Shown one piece after another: positions 1 through 10,688 of a stretch of 64,000 nucleotides of DNA. The position numbers were made by a program, and so were the translations under genes. Position 1 is the first letter of the stretch. Every line of letters begins with the position of its first letter. Below the pieces are notes generated by a model. It worked only from the letters and a program-made list of their open reading frames with translations, did not search any database and had not been told where the DNA came from. Source of the stretch: Prorocentrum cordatum. Its lineage: Eukaryota > Sar > Dinophyceae > Prorocentrales > Prorocentraceae. The stretch spans positions 170,001 to 234,000 of the forward strand of contig CAUYUJ010014563.1 in the NCBI GenBank assembly GCA_963575745.1, read 5' to 3'.

Positions 1-440
1 TTTTGAGGGGCTCGAAATAGAAGAAGTTGTTCTCTGCCAAACCCTTCGCCCCTTCCCACGGCAGTGCGGCCATGAACGATTTCTTTCGGGCACGTCCCTC
101 CCATTGGCGTCCTCGTTGGTCCGGATCCGCACGGCGTTGCGGAAATGAAGTCGATGTACGGGTCTGGCGGACCAAAGGCCGCTGGCGTCGTCGGTGTCTG
201 GTACGATGCGGTTCGTTGCGACAAAATCCAGGCTGTGTTTTCGCAGCTGGTGTTAACACTCAGTTTCCACACAACGCTGGTGGCGCCGAAATATCCCAAC
301 GTGTAGTGGTAGCGGTAAAACTTCTTCATCCATCGCCCTGGGGTGTCCATCGGTATGTAAACTGACCCCACCTCTACCGTAGCGTAAGTTCCCCAATCAG
401 AGCTTGCCTCTGTAGGGGTCCTAGCGGATATAAAGCTGAC
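1..440. other. Unassigned sequence, no gene seen
   Basis: Mixed-composition sequence with only short open frames on either strand, no recognisable domain and no repeat. It runs directly into the GC-rich minisatellite. Confidence 0.5.
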
Positions 441-640
441 GTGAGCGGCCGATTTCGGTGGCCGGGGCCGGGTGCCCGGGTGCCCGGGCGTGCCCGGGGG
501 TGCCCGGGTGCCCAGGTGTGTGGCCGATTTCGGTGGCCAGGGCCGGGTGCCCGGGTGCCCGGGGGTGCCCAGGGGTGCCCGGGTGCCCGGGTGCCCAGGG
601 ATGCCCGGGTGCCCGGGGTGCCCAGAAGTGCCCGGGGGTG
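441..640. repeat. GC-rich minisatellite, GGTGCCCGGG-type
   Basis: Short degenerate units of the form GGTGCCCGGG follow one another for about 200 bp. Within it a longer block beginning GCCGATTTCGGTGGCC occurs twice (near 448 and 523). The open frames across it are repeat translations. Confidence 0.85.
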
Positions 641-1050
641 CCTAGCCCAATAGCCCTATATCCCTATAGCCCAATAGCCGAATCGCCCTATATCCCTATA
701 GCACTATAACCCTATAGCCGTATAGCCCTATAGCCCAATAGCCCAATAGCCCAATAGCCCCATAGCTCCATAGCCCTATAGCCCCATAGCCCTATAGCAC
801 TATAGCCCTATAGCCCTGTAGCCCTATAGCCCTATGGTCCTAAAGCCCTATAGCCGTATATAGCCGTATATAGCCCTATAGCCCCATAGCCCGAATAGCC
901 TTATAGCCCTTAGCCCTATAGCCCTACAGTCCTGTAGCCCTATAGCCCCAATAGCCCTAAAGGCTTCTAGCCCAATATCCCTGTGGCCACATCGCCCTAT
1001 AGCCCTATAGCCCCATAGCCCTAAAGCCCTAAAGCCCCATAGCCCCCCCA
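641..1050. repeat. AGCCCTAT octamer-type satellite
   Basis: Units of 8-9 bp based on TAGCCCTA or TAGCCCAA fill about 400 bp with small substitutions. It resembles a degenerate telomere-like repeat but is not TTTAGGG, the telomere unit known from dinoflagellates, and it lies inside the sequence. I read it as an internal satellite. Confidence 0.85.
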
Positions 1051-1162
1051 CATTCTGATTGGGGATTTTCTCTGGTACCATATACTCTGTGGTGAGGGTT
1101 TCGGATGCCAGGGTTTGTTGGGACCTCTGTTCTCCCCGTCCTCGGATTATAATTATTACTTG

Positions 1163-1620
1163 TTCCTCCTCCTCCTCCTCCTCCTCCTCTTCCTCCTCCT
1201 CCTCTTCCTCTTCCTCGTCTACCCATTCCTCCTCTTCCCTACTCCCCCGAGTAAGGCTGGGGGGTCATATCGGTAGAACACCCCAAACGGACGTCAAGGG
1301 GCGCAACCAGACTGTTCGGCCAAGCTGAAACTGGTGCAACACACCCGGCGTCAAGCCCAAACTTTAGACGTAGGCGAATGTCTGGACTTTGCACATCCTC
1401 GTCGGCTTCACCAGCGAGGCGGTTGACCACCTTGACGTCCCCTTTTCGATGATCCTGCAGGGAAGGCGCTCTCTGACCCTCGGCCCTACTCAACTCCTCC
1501 CTCCTCCCCCCTCCCTCTCCTCCTCACCCTCCTCCGTTCATGGCGACCGTTCCTTTTTCGATTCACAGCGAACGCTCCTTCTCCTCCTCCTCCTCCTCCT
1601 CCTCCTCCTCCTCTTCTTAT
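1163..1620. repeat. (CCT)n tracts around a short unique spacer
   Basis: Pyrimidine triplet runs at about 1163-1220 and 1500-1617 flank unique sequence. The stretch near 1536-1575, which contains CGACCGTTCC and GATTCACAGCGAACG, recurs in diverged form at about 3893-3935 and 3960-3995, so it is a small dispersed repeat. Confidence 0.75.
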
Positions 1621-1625
1621 GCTTC

Positions 1626-1626
1626 T

Positions 1627-1720
<94 letters not shown>

Positions 1721-1751
1721 GGTGGTGGTGGTGGTGGTGGTGGTGGTGGTG

Positions 1752-1805
<54 letters not shown>

Positions 1806-1806
1806 T
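1626..1806. repeat. (TAG)n-(TGG)n-(TAG)n microsatellite
   Basis: About 27 TAG-type triplets, then about 17 GGT triplets, then about 15 more TAG triplets. The symmetric switch to GGT in the middle looks like one substitution spread by repeat expansion. Confidence 0.95.
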
Positions 1807-1977
1807 GGTTATTCTTATTCGTAGTAGTATTACTATTATTCGTATGTTTACTCTTCTTAGTATTAGTATGATTCGCTGTCCTATCATTATTCGTTTTCTT
1901 CTGCTTCACTTTATCATTCTTATTACTATGTTTAGTGTTATTATGATTATGCTCATGCGTCTGCTTATGTTTATCAT

Positions 1978-2190
1978 TCCTCCTCCTCCTCCTCCACCTC
2001 CTCCACCTCCTCCGCCTCGTCCTCCTCCTCCTCCTCCTCATCCTCCTCCTTCTCCTCCTCCTCCTCTTCCTCCTGATCCTCCTCCTCTTCCTCGAACTGT
2101 GGGCCACGGGTTTCGGTTGGTCCTCCTCTTCGTCCTCCTCCTCCTCTTCTTCCTCCTCCTCCTCCTCCTCCTGCTCCGCCTCCCCCTTTT
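1978..2190. repeat. (CCT)n pyrimidine tract
   Basis: An imperfect run of CCT or CTT triplets on the plus strand. It includes a unique island at 2094-2125 (GAACTGTGGGCCACGGG) that recurs at about 3798. Confidence 0.85.
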
Positions 2191-2199
2191 CTTATACTA

Positions 2200-3822
2200 A
2201 GCCATCCTAAGGTAGTGCATGTGGCGTTTTTGCAGGAAGGACAGTACGCGACTCGGCTCAGAAAAAAAGACCCTGGCGGGCGCTACGGGCAAGGTGGGAA
2301 AACGAGTCAAGGAATACCTTAATCAAACGAGTAGGCGCCTGCCAGGTGCGATAAGACGGCACTAACCTTAGTAAGATAAACGCACGGTAAATCAGAACCA
2401 GCCCTACAGGTTCAAGTGGTAGTGCGTTTGGGTTGGAACAGGTGCAACTGCGATGCAGCATGACAGGACAGGGTCTGTAAAAACTTGGTGGCGTCTGATG
2501 GCCGCCAAAGGTATGCTCCCCCTCCACCCCACCAGTGTAACCCAGCCCCCCCAGCCCATTTTGTTGCATAGACTGTATGGCCATGGTGCGGAACGAAGCG
2601 AGGTACAGGCAAGTGTAGCAAGATACTCGACTAGCACAATAGGTAGCGCTGCAATGGACGGTGTGCAGCATGTAGTCCACGACGGTCTAGTGGGCAGATT
2701 GCTCACGTGCCCACGGTGGTGGAGCACAAAACGCGAGCCTGTATGCACTTCTCTTCCACCGTAAGCCCTGTAACAATAGTATGGCTGGTATGTCTGGTCG
2801 GTTGAAGGTGCATAATCAAAATAAGAAGTGCTGGATATGCCACTGTTGGCTCGTATTGTAGAATGGTCTATCTTTGCAAGCAGTAGGCCCGCTCTTTTGG
2901 CCAGCAGTAGGCTGGCCCTTCGGTTCCTAGGTGGAGGGGCCACCGTCACCGTGTTCGTGTCAGGAGTACGAGAGGTAGGCATGTGAGAAGAGGTGAGAAA
3001 GTTGGTTGGGCACGCTGCAAAAGCTGGCCTGTGCAGGCTGGCCTGTAGATCCAAGCGCGTGAAGCAGTAATAACCAGGCATAGTTTACTACGAGTGGGTG
3101 CTGTAGGCTTGCTTGTGGGTTGGCCTAGCACTAAAGGCACATGACATGGCAGTAAAGTAAAGATGAATAAGCCTGTGCGGGTACTGGCTTAAAGAGTGTG
3201 GGTATAGTACTGCCTGTGTAACAAGCGAGCTTGTGCTGCGGTAGTAGAGAAAGGTCCTCCGCCTCCTCCGCATCGTCAGCAAGTGCCCCCCCCCCCCCCC
3301 GGGGCCCCCGAAAGATGTGGAAACAATGGCCGAGCTGAGAAGTAGGCATGGTACAGGCGGTTGCGCAAGGTGCGGCTGATACTGAGTGTTGCTGCCAAGG
3401 ACAATAAGTGGCAAGTGCTGTAAAGCGTACACGTGGGCAGATTGCTCACGTGCACGCTTTTGAGCAAGAAGACGTTCCGCATGATAGTATAGTATTGAAG
3501 CTTGCGGTATAGGCAAAGTGTAATACGAAAAAATAGCACACAAAAAAGCGTAGCCTGAGCAGACACAGACTTCGCGTGAATTGTGTGACGAGGTACCTGC
3601 AGCGAGCGTGCCCGTGCTGTGGGCAAGGGTTTTCTGGTTTACCCTAAACCGTCGAATCTAACCAAGTGGTGCTAAGCAAAGAATTGGCTGTAACAGCATG
3701 CGGTGTTAAGCTGGTACTGCACAATAAAAAATCACAGCCTGTGCAGATACAGGCTTGGCATGTGCACTGTGTAGCGTGATGCTAGCAGCGAACGTGCCCG
3801 AACTGTGGGCCATGGGTTTTGG
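2200..3822. repeat. Unique-looking sequence with a diverged direct repeat
   Basis: No credible gene. Segment 3543-3632 is repeated with changes at 3727-3822; the shared landmarks, in order, are AGCCTGNGCAGA, CTGCAGCGANCGTGCCCG and TGTGGGC. Short motifs such as GTGGGCAGATTGCTCACGTGC occur at both 2690 and 3434. A C15-16 run lies at 3286-3301. The whole block looks like old, diverged repeat copies. Confidence 0.55.
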
Positions 3823-4136
3823 GTTGGTCCTCTTCCTTCTCAACTTCCTCCTCTTCTTCCTCCTCCTCATCATCCGCCTATTCCTCCTCCTCCGTTCCTT
3901 TTTCGACTCACAGCGAACGTTCCTCCTCCTCCTCCTCTTCTTCTTCTTCTTCTTCTTCCGTTTATGGCGAGCGTTCCTTCTTCGACTCGCAGCAACCGAT
4001 CCTCGCTCCCTCTCCCGGCGCCGGGCGCCTCCAGCTCCTCCAGCCGGGACTCCTGCTGCACCACGGCCCGTGCCAGCACCACGAGAACCGCGCCCAGCCC
4101 GCTGGCGTCGACGCACAGGCCGCCTCCACCCCGTGC

Positions 4137-4258
4137 CATCGCTCGGACGTCCCTTCCTCGTGTATTTTGTCTACTTTGTGCGTGCTTTTTTCGCCAAGTC
4201 ATCCAGGATGCTCCTCCATGGTCCTCGCCGAGGAAAAGGTGCACACGTCCGAGCGATG
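4137..4258. repeat. Short inverted repeat, 14-bp perfect arms
   Basis: CATCGCTCGGACGT at 4137-4150 is matched by its exact reverse complement at 4245-4258, about 94 bp away. A weaker CCTCG match extends the arms inward. It could form a hairpin or mark a small inverted-repeat element. Confidence 0.7.
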
Positions 4259-4678
4259 CCAAGACCCCCGCCGCCGGCACGAGGAGCTTCGGTCGCCCGC
4301 AGAGGGGGCTCGGCCGCTCGCTCGTTCGCAGAGGGGGCTCGCAGAGGCAGGGCGGCTCGCAGAGGCCGGTCGTCGTTCGCAGAGGCGGACTTCGGTCCTT
4401 CGTTCGCAGGGGGATCCCGGTCGTTCGCAGGCCACGTCGCACGACGCATCGGCCAAGCAGGGCAAAAGATGCGGTCCGCGCAGGGAGCGGCAAGCGTAGG
4501 TCTGAGGGTCGATCGGCAGAGGGGGGCAAAGGGGGGCGAGGAGGGAGGGGCGACGAGGGGCGAAGGCTGCGGGCAGGGAGGGAGCCTGGACGTCCCACGA
4601 TGTGCTCTGCTTCCGTCCAGGAGTCGTCTCCTTCATTCTGCCCTCCGCTGCACGGGGCCTCTGGGGACGCGGCAGGCC

Positions 4679-5075
4679 AGGTGCGCTCGCACCTTATCTG
4701 ACATCCGACCCCTCCCAACCGTCCCCTCCCTTTGCGCTGACTGTTTCTCTATCCGCCGAGGCGCGTCAATGCGGACCTGGAACTCAAAAGAGGAACCCAC
4801 CGTGTTAGGCGCAGTCGGGAAACGGGAGCTGCGTGCAGCGCAGGTGGCGGATGAGCATGAGGGTGGGCAGGAGGAAAAGGGGATGAGGAAGGGGGACGAG
4901 GACGAACAGCAGCAGCAGGAGCTGGGGAAGGCGGAGGAGGGGAAAGGAGGGAGGCGACAACGAGGAGGGAGGAGTCGGATCCAGAAGGGTGACCCGCACG
5001 GGGGCGCCATTCGGAACGACGGGAGCAAAACGCCGATCCTAAAATGAACCTCGCGCTGCAGCGGACGCACCCTTC
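4679..5075. repeat. Two-module dispersed repeat, copy 1
   Basis: Module 1 (4679-4760, with GGTGCGCTCGC, TATCTGAC and TCTCTATCCG) and module 2 (about 5010-5070, with GAACGACGG, CCGATCC, AAAATGA and GCTGCAGCGG) flank purine-rich filler. The same two modules, in the same order and orientation, occur at 43702-43785 and 44070-44130. There the filler is a long (GTGC)n and (GGT)n microsatellite. Confidence 0.75.
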
Positions 5076-5157
5076 TGAAGCACCGAGAACGTTCCAATGG
5101 GGACTGAAACAGCAAGAACTACCAAACCGTGAAATCCAGTGCGCTTGCACACTCAAG

Positions 5158-5370
5158 CACGCACACACACACACACACACACGCACACACACGGACATGA
5201 CAGGACGTGGTCGGGGGAGAGAGGAGAGTCGTACCCACATCTGGTAGCTGTGGAAGGCGAAAGCGGCCAGAGGGAGCGGACAATGAGGAGGAGGGGGAGG
5301 AGGAGGAGGAGGAGGAGGAGGAGGAGGACGAGGAGAAGGAGGAGGAGGAGGTGGAGGAGAAGGAGGCCTC
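5158..5370. repeat. (AC)n and (GGA)n microsatellites
   Basis: An AC run at about 5158-5193 and a GGA run at about 5281-5363 are separated by unique bases. Confidence 0.85.
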
Positions 5371-5970
5371 GTGGCTCTAGGAAGCCCGTCGAAGGGCCAT
5401 CACGTAAATGGGCGGGGCGACTGAACGCGGCTGTGGCGACCGAGCTGTACGAATCGCGCCCGTGGTGTGGCGAGGGCCACTTGCATGCGTACCGACCTCA
5501 GCGCTGTCAGGCCGAGTATGCTGTAGGGGGGGGGGATGAGGAGGCGAAAGGCGGAAAGGCGGAGGCATCCCGCGGGGAAGGAGGAGGTGGAGGAAGAGGA
5601 GGAGGAGGACTAGTGGAAACCCAAGAATCATCAACGATGTTGGAATAAACCCTCCCTCCAAGCTCCCTCTTCACAGGCCCCTACGACGGTTCATGCCCAC
5701 TGAGGGAACTGCCTCGTTGGAAGACAACCGTTTGAAGACCCTGAAGCATGCCAAAACAATGTTCACGGGATTCCAACGCCACGGATAACCATGACTGTTG
5801 CGTCTTGGCGATTCTGAACGTTGCCAGAACACCATTCGTTAGACTTCAACACAGCGAATCAACGTAACTGTTGCACCCTCACAATCCTGAACCCTTCCAA
5901 CAAAAACACACACACAATTCTTGGTACGCTGATCATGGAAATTCGTGAAACTTCGGCAGTCTTCTATAAC

Positions 5971-6297
5971 GAATGTGCGAGGCTCTAAAGCCATACTTTG
6001 AAAAGGAACCGCTCTCAATCCGTGCAACTCTTGCAACTGTTTAATGCGAATGTGCGCGGCGCTCAGGCGAGAGCCACATTTTGAAAACAATCCGCCCTCA
6101 ATCTGTGAAACTCTTGCAATTGCTTGAAACGAATGTGCGCGGCACTAGGGCGAGAGCCACATGTAGAAAACCGCCCGTCCTGAATTCGCGAAACTCTTGC
6201 AAATGTTTGAAAGGAATGTGCGCGGCGCTAAGGCGAGAGCCATGTGTTGAAAACCACCCGCCCTCAATCCGTGAAACTGTTGTCATTTTGTAAGAGC
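5971..6297. repeat. 83-bp tandem repeat, four copies
   Basis: Units start with GAATGTGCG at 5971, 6048, 6131 and 6214, giving periods of 77, 83 and 83 bp. Each holds GCTNNNGCGAGAGCCA, a GAAAACC-type block, CCTCAATCCGTGAAACT and a TTGCAANTGTTTGAAA block. The first copy is the most diverged and the last is cut at its end. No coding capacity is apparent. Confidence 0.88.
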
Positions 6298-6539
6298 TTC
6301 AGGGTCACAAATGGTCAGGAATTCTCATGCGAAACGCCCGGCCCGCTCTAAAAATTGGCCTCGGGGTGCGACAGGGAGAAATTATTTATCGGAGGTGAGG
6401 GGGTGAGATCGAAGTGGAACGGAGAGCCCCCCTACAAGGAAATCGGTTTCGGTTTCGTGCTCGTGCGTGCCGTGCGTGCGAGCGAGGCGAAGCTACGTGG
6501 GCGGGCGAGAAGAAAGTCTCCTCCGGCTGAGGCGCGGCC

Positions 6540-6694
6540 GGACCAAATGATTCCTCTCCGGGGGCCGGTGCCGCGCGGTGTCCCGCCGGTGTCCCGCCTC
6601 CGGCTGAGGCGCGGCCGGACCAAATGTTTCCTTTCCGGGGGCCGGTGCCGCGCGGTGTCCTGCCGGTGTCCCGCGGGTGTCCCGTCGGTGTCCC

Positions 6695-6695
<1 letters not shown>
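6540..6695. repeat. Direct repeat CCTCCGGCTGAGGCGCGGCCGGACCAAATG-type
   Basis: A roughly 77-bp block containing GGCTGAGGCGCGGCCGGAC, CCGGGGGCCGGTGCC and GCGCGGTGTCC appears near 6520 and again near 6597. It leads into short GTGTCCCG units that continue as spacers in the following GATGAT array. Confidence 0.75.
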
Positions 6696-6758
<63 letters not shown>

Positions 6759-6852
6759 TCGATGATGTTGACGATGATCATAATGATGGTAATGGTGGTG
6801 ATGACAATGGTGTCCCAATGATGATGATGATGTTGTTGACGATGTTGGTGAC

Positions 6853-6892
<40 letters not shown>

Positions 6893-7049
6893 GCCATGGT
6901 GGTGAGGAAGATGGTGTCCCGATGATGCTGATGATGTTGGTGATGCTGATGTTGCTGACGATGATGGTGTCCAGATGATGATGATGATGATGATGTTGTT
7001 GATGATCCTGATGATGTTGATGATGATGAGATGGTGAGATGATGATGAA

Positions 7050-7083
<34 letters not shown>

Positions 7084-7327
7084 GTGTCCCGATGATGATA
7101 GTGATGGTGAGGTTTATGATGATGCTGTTGATGATGATGATGATGATAATGTTGACGATGATGATGACGATGGTGTTGTCCCGATGATGCTGATGATGAT
7201 GATGGTGACGATGATGATTGTGTCCTAATGATGATGATGATGATGGTGGTGTTGATGATGATGTTGCTGATGATGATGGTGCCCCGATGATGATGATGCT
7301 GATGATGTTCATGATGATGATGATGAG

Positions 7328-7359
<32 letters not shown>

Positions 7360-7525
7360 GCTGATGATGATGGTGTCCCGATGCTGATGATGATGGTGTC
7401 CCGATGATGATGATGACGTTGATGATGATGATGATTGTGGCGATGATGGTGTCCCGATGATGATAATGATGGTGATGATGATGTTGATGATGATGGTGAT
7501 GTGGTGATGACGATAATGGTGTCCC

Positions 7526-7565
<40 letters not shown>

Positions 7566-7615
7566 TTGACGACGTTGATGACGATGATGTTGATGATGAT
7601 GATGATGATGACGTT
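6695..7615. repeat. (GAT)n array with GGTGTCCCGATGATG spacers
   Basis: About 0.9 kb of GAT triplets, broken at intervals by GTTGAC or GTTGATG and by GGTGTCCC. The GGTGTCCC interruptions recur roughly every 60-90 bp, so there is a higher-order repeat on top of the triplet. Confidence 0.93.
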
Positions 7616-7850
7616 GATTGTGAGATCGATTGTGATATCGATAGTGAGATCGATAGAGACCGAATGTGAGATCGATTGTGAGATCGAAAGTGAAATCGAT
7701 AGTGAGATCGATTGTGAGATCGATAATCAGATCGATTGTGAAATCGATCGAATGAAATAGATCGAGTGAGATCGATTGTGATATCGATCTCGTGAGATCG
7801 ATCGAGCGAGACCGATAGTGAGATCGATTGTGAGACCGATCGAGTGCGAC
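7616..7850. repeat. GAGATCGATTGT minisatellite
   Basis: Units of about 12 bp of the form TGAGATCGATTG or TGAGATCGATAG follow the GAT array. ATCGAT is self-complementary, so the block is a dense run of short palindromes. Confidence 0.9.
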
Positions 7851-7939
7851 GTTGGTTCCTGCCCCCCCCGAACCTCCTTATCACCCGAAGGGTGGTCGTA
7901 TAGGTAAGGAGAAGGAATGGAGTAGGAGGTGGAGGGCGG

Positions 7940-8215
7940 AGGGGGAGGAGGAGGAGGAGGAGGAGGAGGAGGAGGAGAAGGAGGAGGAGGAGGAGGAGGA
8001 GGAGGAGGAGGTGAAGGTGAAGGTGAAGGTGAAGGGCGGAGGTGGCCAGGCGGGGGAGGAGGGGAACGAGGGAAGGAAAGGTGGGGAGCAGGAGAGGACG
8101 AGGAGGGGGAGGGGGCTCAGAGGAGGAGCACCCGGGGAAAGAAGCAAGAGGGAGAGGAGATGGCTCAGGAGGGGCGGAGGGGAGGAACTGGAGGTGGAGG
8201 AAGGAGGGCGAATAA
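7940..8215. repeat. (GGA)n purine tract
   Basis: Nearly pure GGA from about 7940 to 8012, with GGTGAA units near 8010-8035, grading into purine-rich sequence. Confidence 0.85.
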
Positions 8216-8444
8216 TGCGAGGAGGATGTGAATGATGAGGGTGCGGCGTGTTTCTAGCGAGGGCGGCGGAGAGGACGCTGATGGACGAACTCTCCCTGGT
8301 CGTCGTCACCCTCCTCTAACTCCTCATCCTCCTCCTCCTCCTTGTCCTTTCCCCCCCTTGTCTTCGGCCTTTTCCTCATCGTCCTGCCCTGCTCGCGCTG
8401 CTGCGTTCTGCTGGTCCTCCTGCTGCTGCGAATCATCATCGGCC

Positions 8445-8692
8445 CCGCGACTCCAACGAAGGACCCACGGGGGCCCATCCGGAGAGAGCTTCTGGGGCGC
8501 GCCCCGTCGGAAGCAGCCGGGGACCTCGGCATACAAGAAGGCGGTCGGAGGTCCGCGCGGACTGCCTGGGCCGGCGCCGGGCCCTCCTGTGGGGGCGCCT
8601 CCCGCACGGCCTCTGGCGCGCTCCGCGAGCCAGGCGGGGGGCCCAGCGCCGATCCGAGAAGTCCGCGCGGATCTCCGAGAGTCTCCGAGATC
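8445..8692. repeat. Dispersed repeat modules P and Q, order P-Q
   Basis: Module P (about 8447-8505, with CCAACGAAGGACCCA, GGGGGCCCATCCGGA and CTTCTGGGGCGCGCCC) and module Q (about 8612-8690, with GGCGCGCTCCGCG, CGCCGATCC and TCCGCGCGGA) recur at 32930-33000 and 32737-32806 in the same orientation but swapped order. A partial Q lies at about 50840-50915. Confidence 0.75.
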
Positions 8693-9365
8693 TCATGTTC
8701 GTGCAGCAGTGGAGCCTGCTCCTGTCCTGAGCAGGGCGGGGAGACAATTCGGTTGCTCTCTTTCCGTGCTTGAACGCTATCCGTCGTCTCCGTCGTCCCC
8801 CTTCAGGGTCGGTGGCACCAGCCATGAGGCCTTCGCGATCTTGTGCTCGTGTGGCAAGTTAGGACGCAACTACTGGGAGGTCTTCGTCGGAAAGGCTGAG
8901 GATTAAGCCCCATTGGAGGGCTGCTACGCCAAATTCGGCCGCGGATCAAGCGGGGTTAAGCCGGATTCAGCGGGATCAAGCCGGACTCAGCGGGACTGAG
9001 CCGCATGGAACGGGAGTTCGGACCAGGGCAAAGTCAGAGTCTGACCTCCCAGCAGCTGCATCCGAGAGCAGAGAGGCACGCTTAAGTCGGGCCTGTCCCC
9101 CTACAGGGGGATTTTTGACGAAAAGTAGAACATAGTCAAAAAATGCCCCAACATATTTTTCGACTATTCTGGAATATTCCCCCTGTAGAAGGACGCGCCC
9201 GACTCAAAGGTGCGCTTCTTCCCTGGCTCGGGCGGATGCCGAGCTGCAAACTGCCCCGGCCACCGGCGGCGTCGACGCTGAAGGTCACCAGCTGGGCGTC
9301 GTCGACTGTGCCCGCCTGCCCCCGCGCGCCCGGCGACTCCCCCTGTCCCGCCCTGTGGATGGGGC
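8693..9365. other. Noncoding, no gene recognised
   Basis: Contains a short GGGATCAAGCCGGA-type tandem repeat near 8940-9000 (about 16 bp, three or four copies). I saw no domain in any frame. Confidence 0.45.
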
Positions 9366-9530
9366 CCAGGGACACACGAACAAATACACACAGATAGCAG
9401 GATTCCCCGTGTTTTCCCACACTTTCTGGGTCCTCGTCTTCCCCCCCACACTTCCCATGTTCTCCCATCTTTTCCTGGGAGTCGACGATTCATCGTGCCT
9501 GTGTTTTTTCCCCTCCCGCCCTCCGGACGT
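9366..9530. repeat. 165-bp dispersed repeat, copy 1
   Basis: Shares with 50522-50680 the ordered landmarks GGGACACACG or GGACACACAGAT, TTTTCC.ACA.TTTCTGGG, CGTCTTCCCCCC and TCCTGGGAGTCG.CGAT, ending in CCCCTCC. Orientation is the same in both copies. Confidence 0.75.
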
Positions 9531-10117
9531 CCACGGCGACAGCGACACCGGACCTCGGAGACTGGCTGACCACGAGCGGTCGAGGCCCGAAGCCAAGACC
9601 GACAGGCCGACGGGCAGCCAGGGCCTCTTGGGCCACCTTAGGGCGTCGAGAACCCGAAGGGTCAGGAGCGCCGACGGTGCGAGAACAGATGGCCAAAACC
9701 AATGGCTGTTGCCACTTGGGGGCCTCGTGGGGGTGCTGTGGGAGGCCTCTGGGGGCCGCCTTGGACGTGTCTGGGGCCTTCTCGAGGCTGCTGACAACAT
9801 CATTGAGGCCGAGGCCGAGGGGCACGCAGCGACGCTGCTCGCAGGAGCGGGGCGCGCTGGCCCGCGGCAGCCGCGCCGACTCGGGCGCGTCCTTGCTGCG
9901 GCGCGGCCGGCCGAGCCGGCTCGTGGGCACGGCTCGTGGGCACCACTTGTGCTATGCCCGCGCGCCTCGTGGGCCCCCGGCCGCCCTCGAGAGCCCCTGC
10001 CCGCCTCGCGCGCCTCCCGGAGAGGAGAGCGCCCCGGGCCAGGCCACGAGGCGCGCGCCCTGGCCGCCCCCGCACCCCCGAGGGTGCACCGGGCCGCCCC
10101 CTCACCCCCCTTCAGTC

Positions 10118-10420
10118 CTCTCCCTCCTCCTCCTCCTCCTCCTCCTCCTCCTCCTCCTCCTCCTCCTCCTCCCTCCTCCCTCCTCCCTCCTCCTCCTCCT
10201 CCTCCTCCTCCTCCTCCTCTCCTCCTCCTCCTCCTCCTCCTCCTCCTCCTCCTCCTCCTCTCCTCCTCCTCCTCCTCCTCCTCCTCCTCCTCCTCCTCCT
10301 CCTCCTCTCCTCCTCTCCTCCCTCCTCCCTCCTCTTTTTCCTTCTTTCTTCCTTCTTTGTTCCTCCTTTCTTCCTCCTCCTCCTCCTCCTCCTCCTCCTC
10401 CTCCTCCTCCTCCTTCAGTC
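10118..10420. repeat. (CCT)n microsatellite, about 300 bp
   Basis: One of the longest triplet tracts here: CCT or TCC with a few single-base slips and a TTTTCCTTCTTTCTT island near 10335. It lies just beyond the 3' end of the leader-tagged retroelement. Confidence 0.93.
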
Positions 10421-10555
10421 CTCTTGTGCGGTCTGCGCACGGCGTCTCGGCACGCCCTGCCTCGGCTCCCGTGGCACGCCCTGTGGGTGCAGCTGGGGCG
10501 ACGAGGGCCCCCGCCACCCCCCGAAGGCCGTGACAAGGAGGACGGGACCCCGAGC

Positions 10556-10656
10556 CCGTGTCGCCGTCGCCGCCGTCGCCGCCGCCGCCGTCGTCGTCGT
10601 CGTCGCCGCCGCCGACGTCGTCGCCGCCGCTGCCGCCGTCGATTCGATTCGATTCG
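10556..10656. repeat. (CGC)n tract ending in GATTC pentamers
   Basis: CGC or GTC triplets at 10558-10636 are followed by three GATTC or GATTCG units at about 10639-10656. On the minus strand the GAATC pentamers lie just 3' of the retroelement ORF and may be its terminal repeat tail. Confidence 0.7.
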
Positions 10657-10688
10657 CGGGGCCATGAAGGCGACTCCAGGCGGGCTGC

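Noticed and set aside
641-1050. Possible telomere
   Set aside because: Units are AGCCCTAT/AGCCCAAT, not TTTAGGG, they are degenerate, and the block is internal with other sequence on both sides.
1389-2200. Several long frames on both strands (poly-Val, poly-Leu, poly-Thr)
   Set aside because: They are translations of triplet microsatellites, open in many frames at once.
3755-5047. 430-codon plus-strand frame
   Set aside because: Overlaps equally long frames in other phases and on the other strand; it consists of pyrimidine tract, GC-rich filler and purine tract with no domain.
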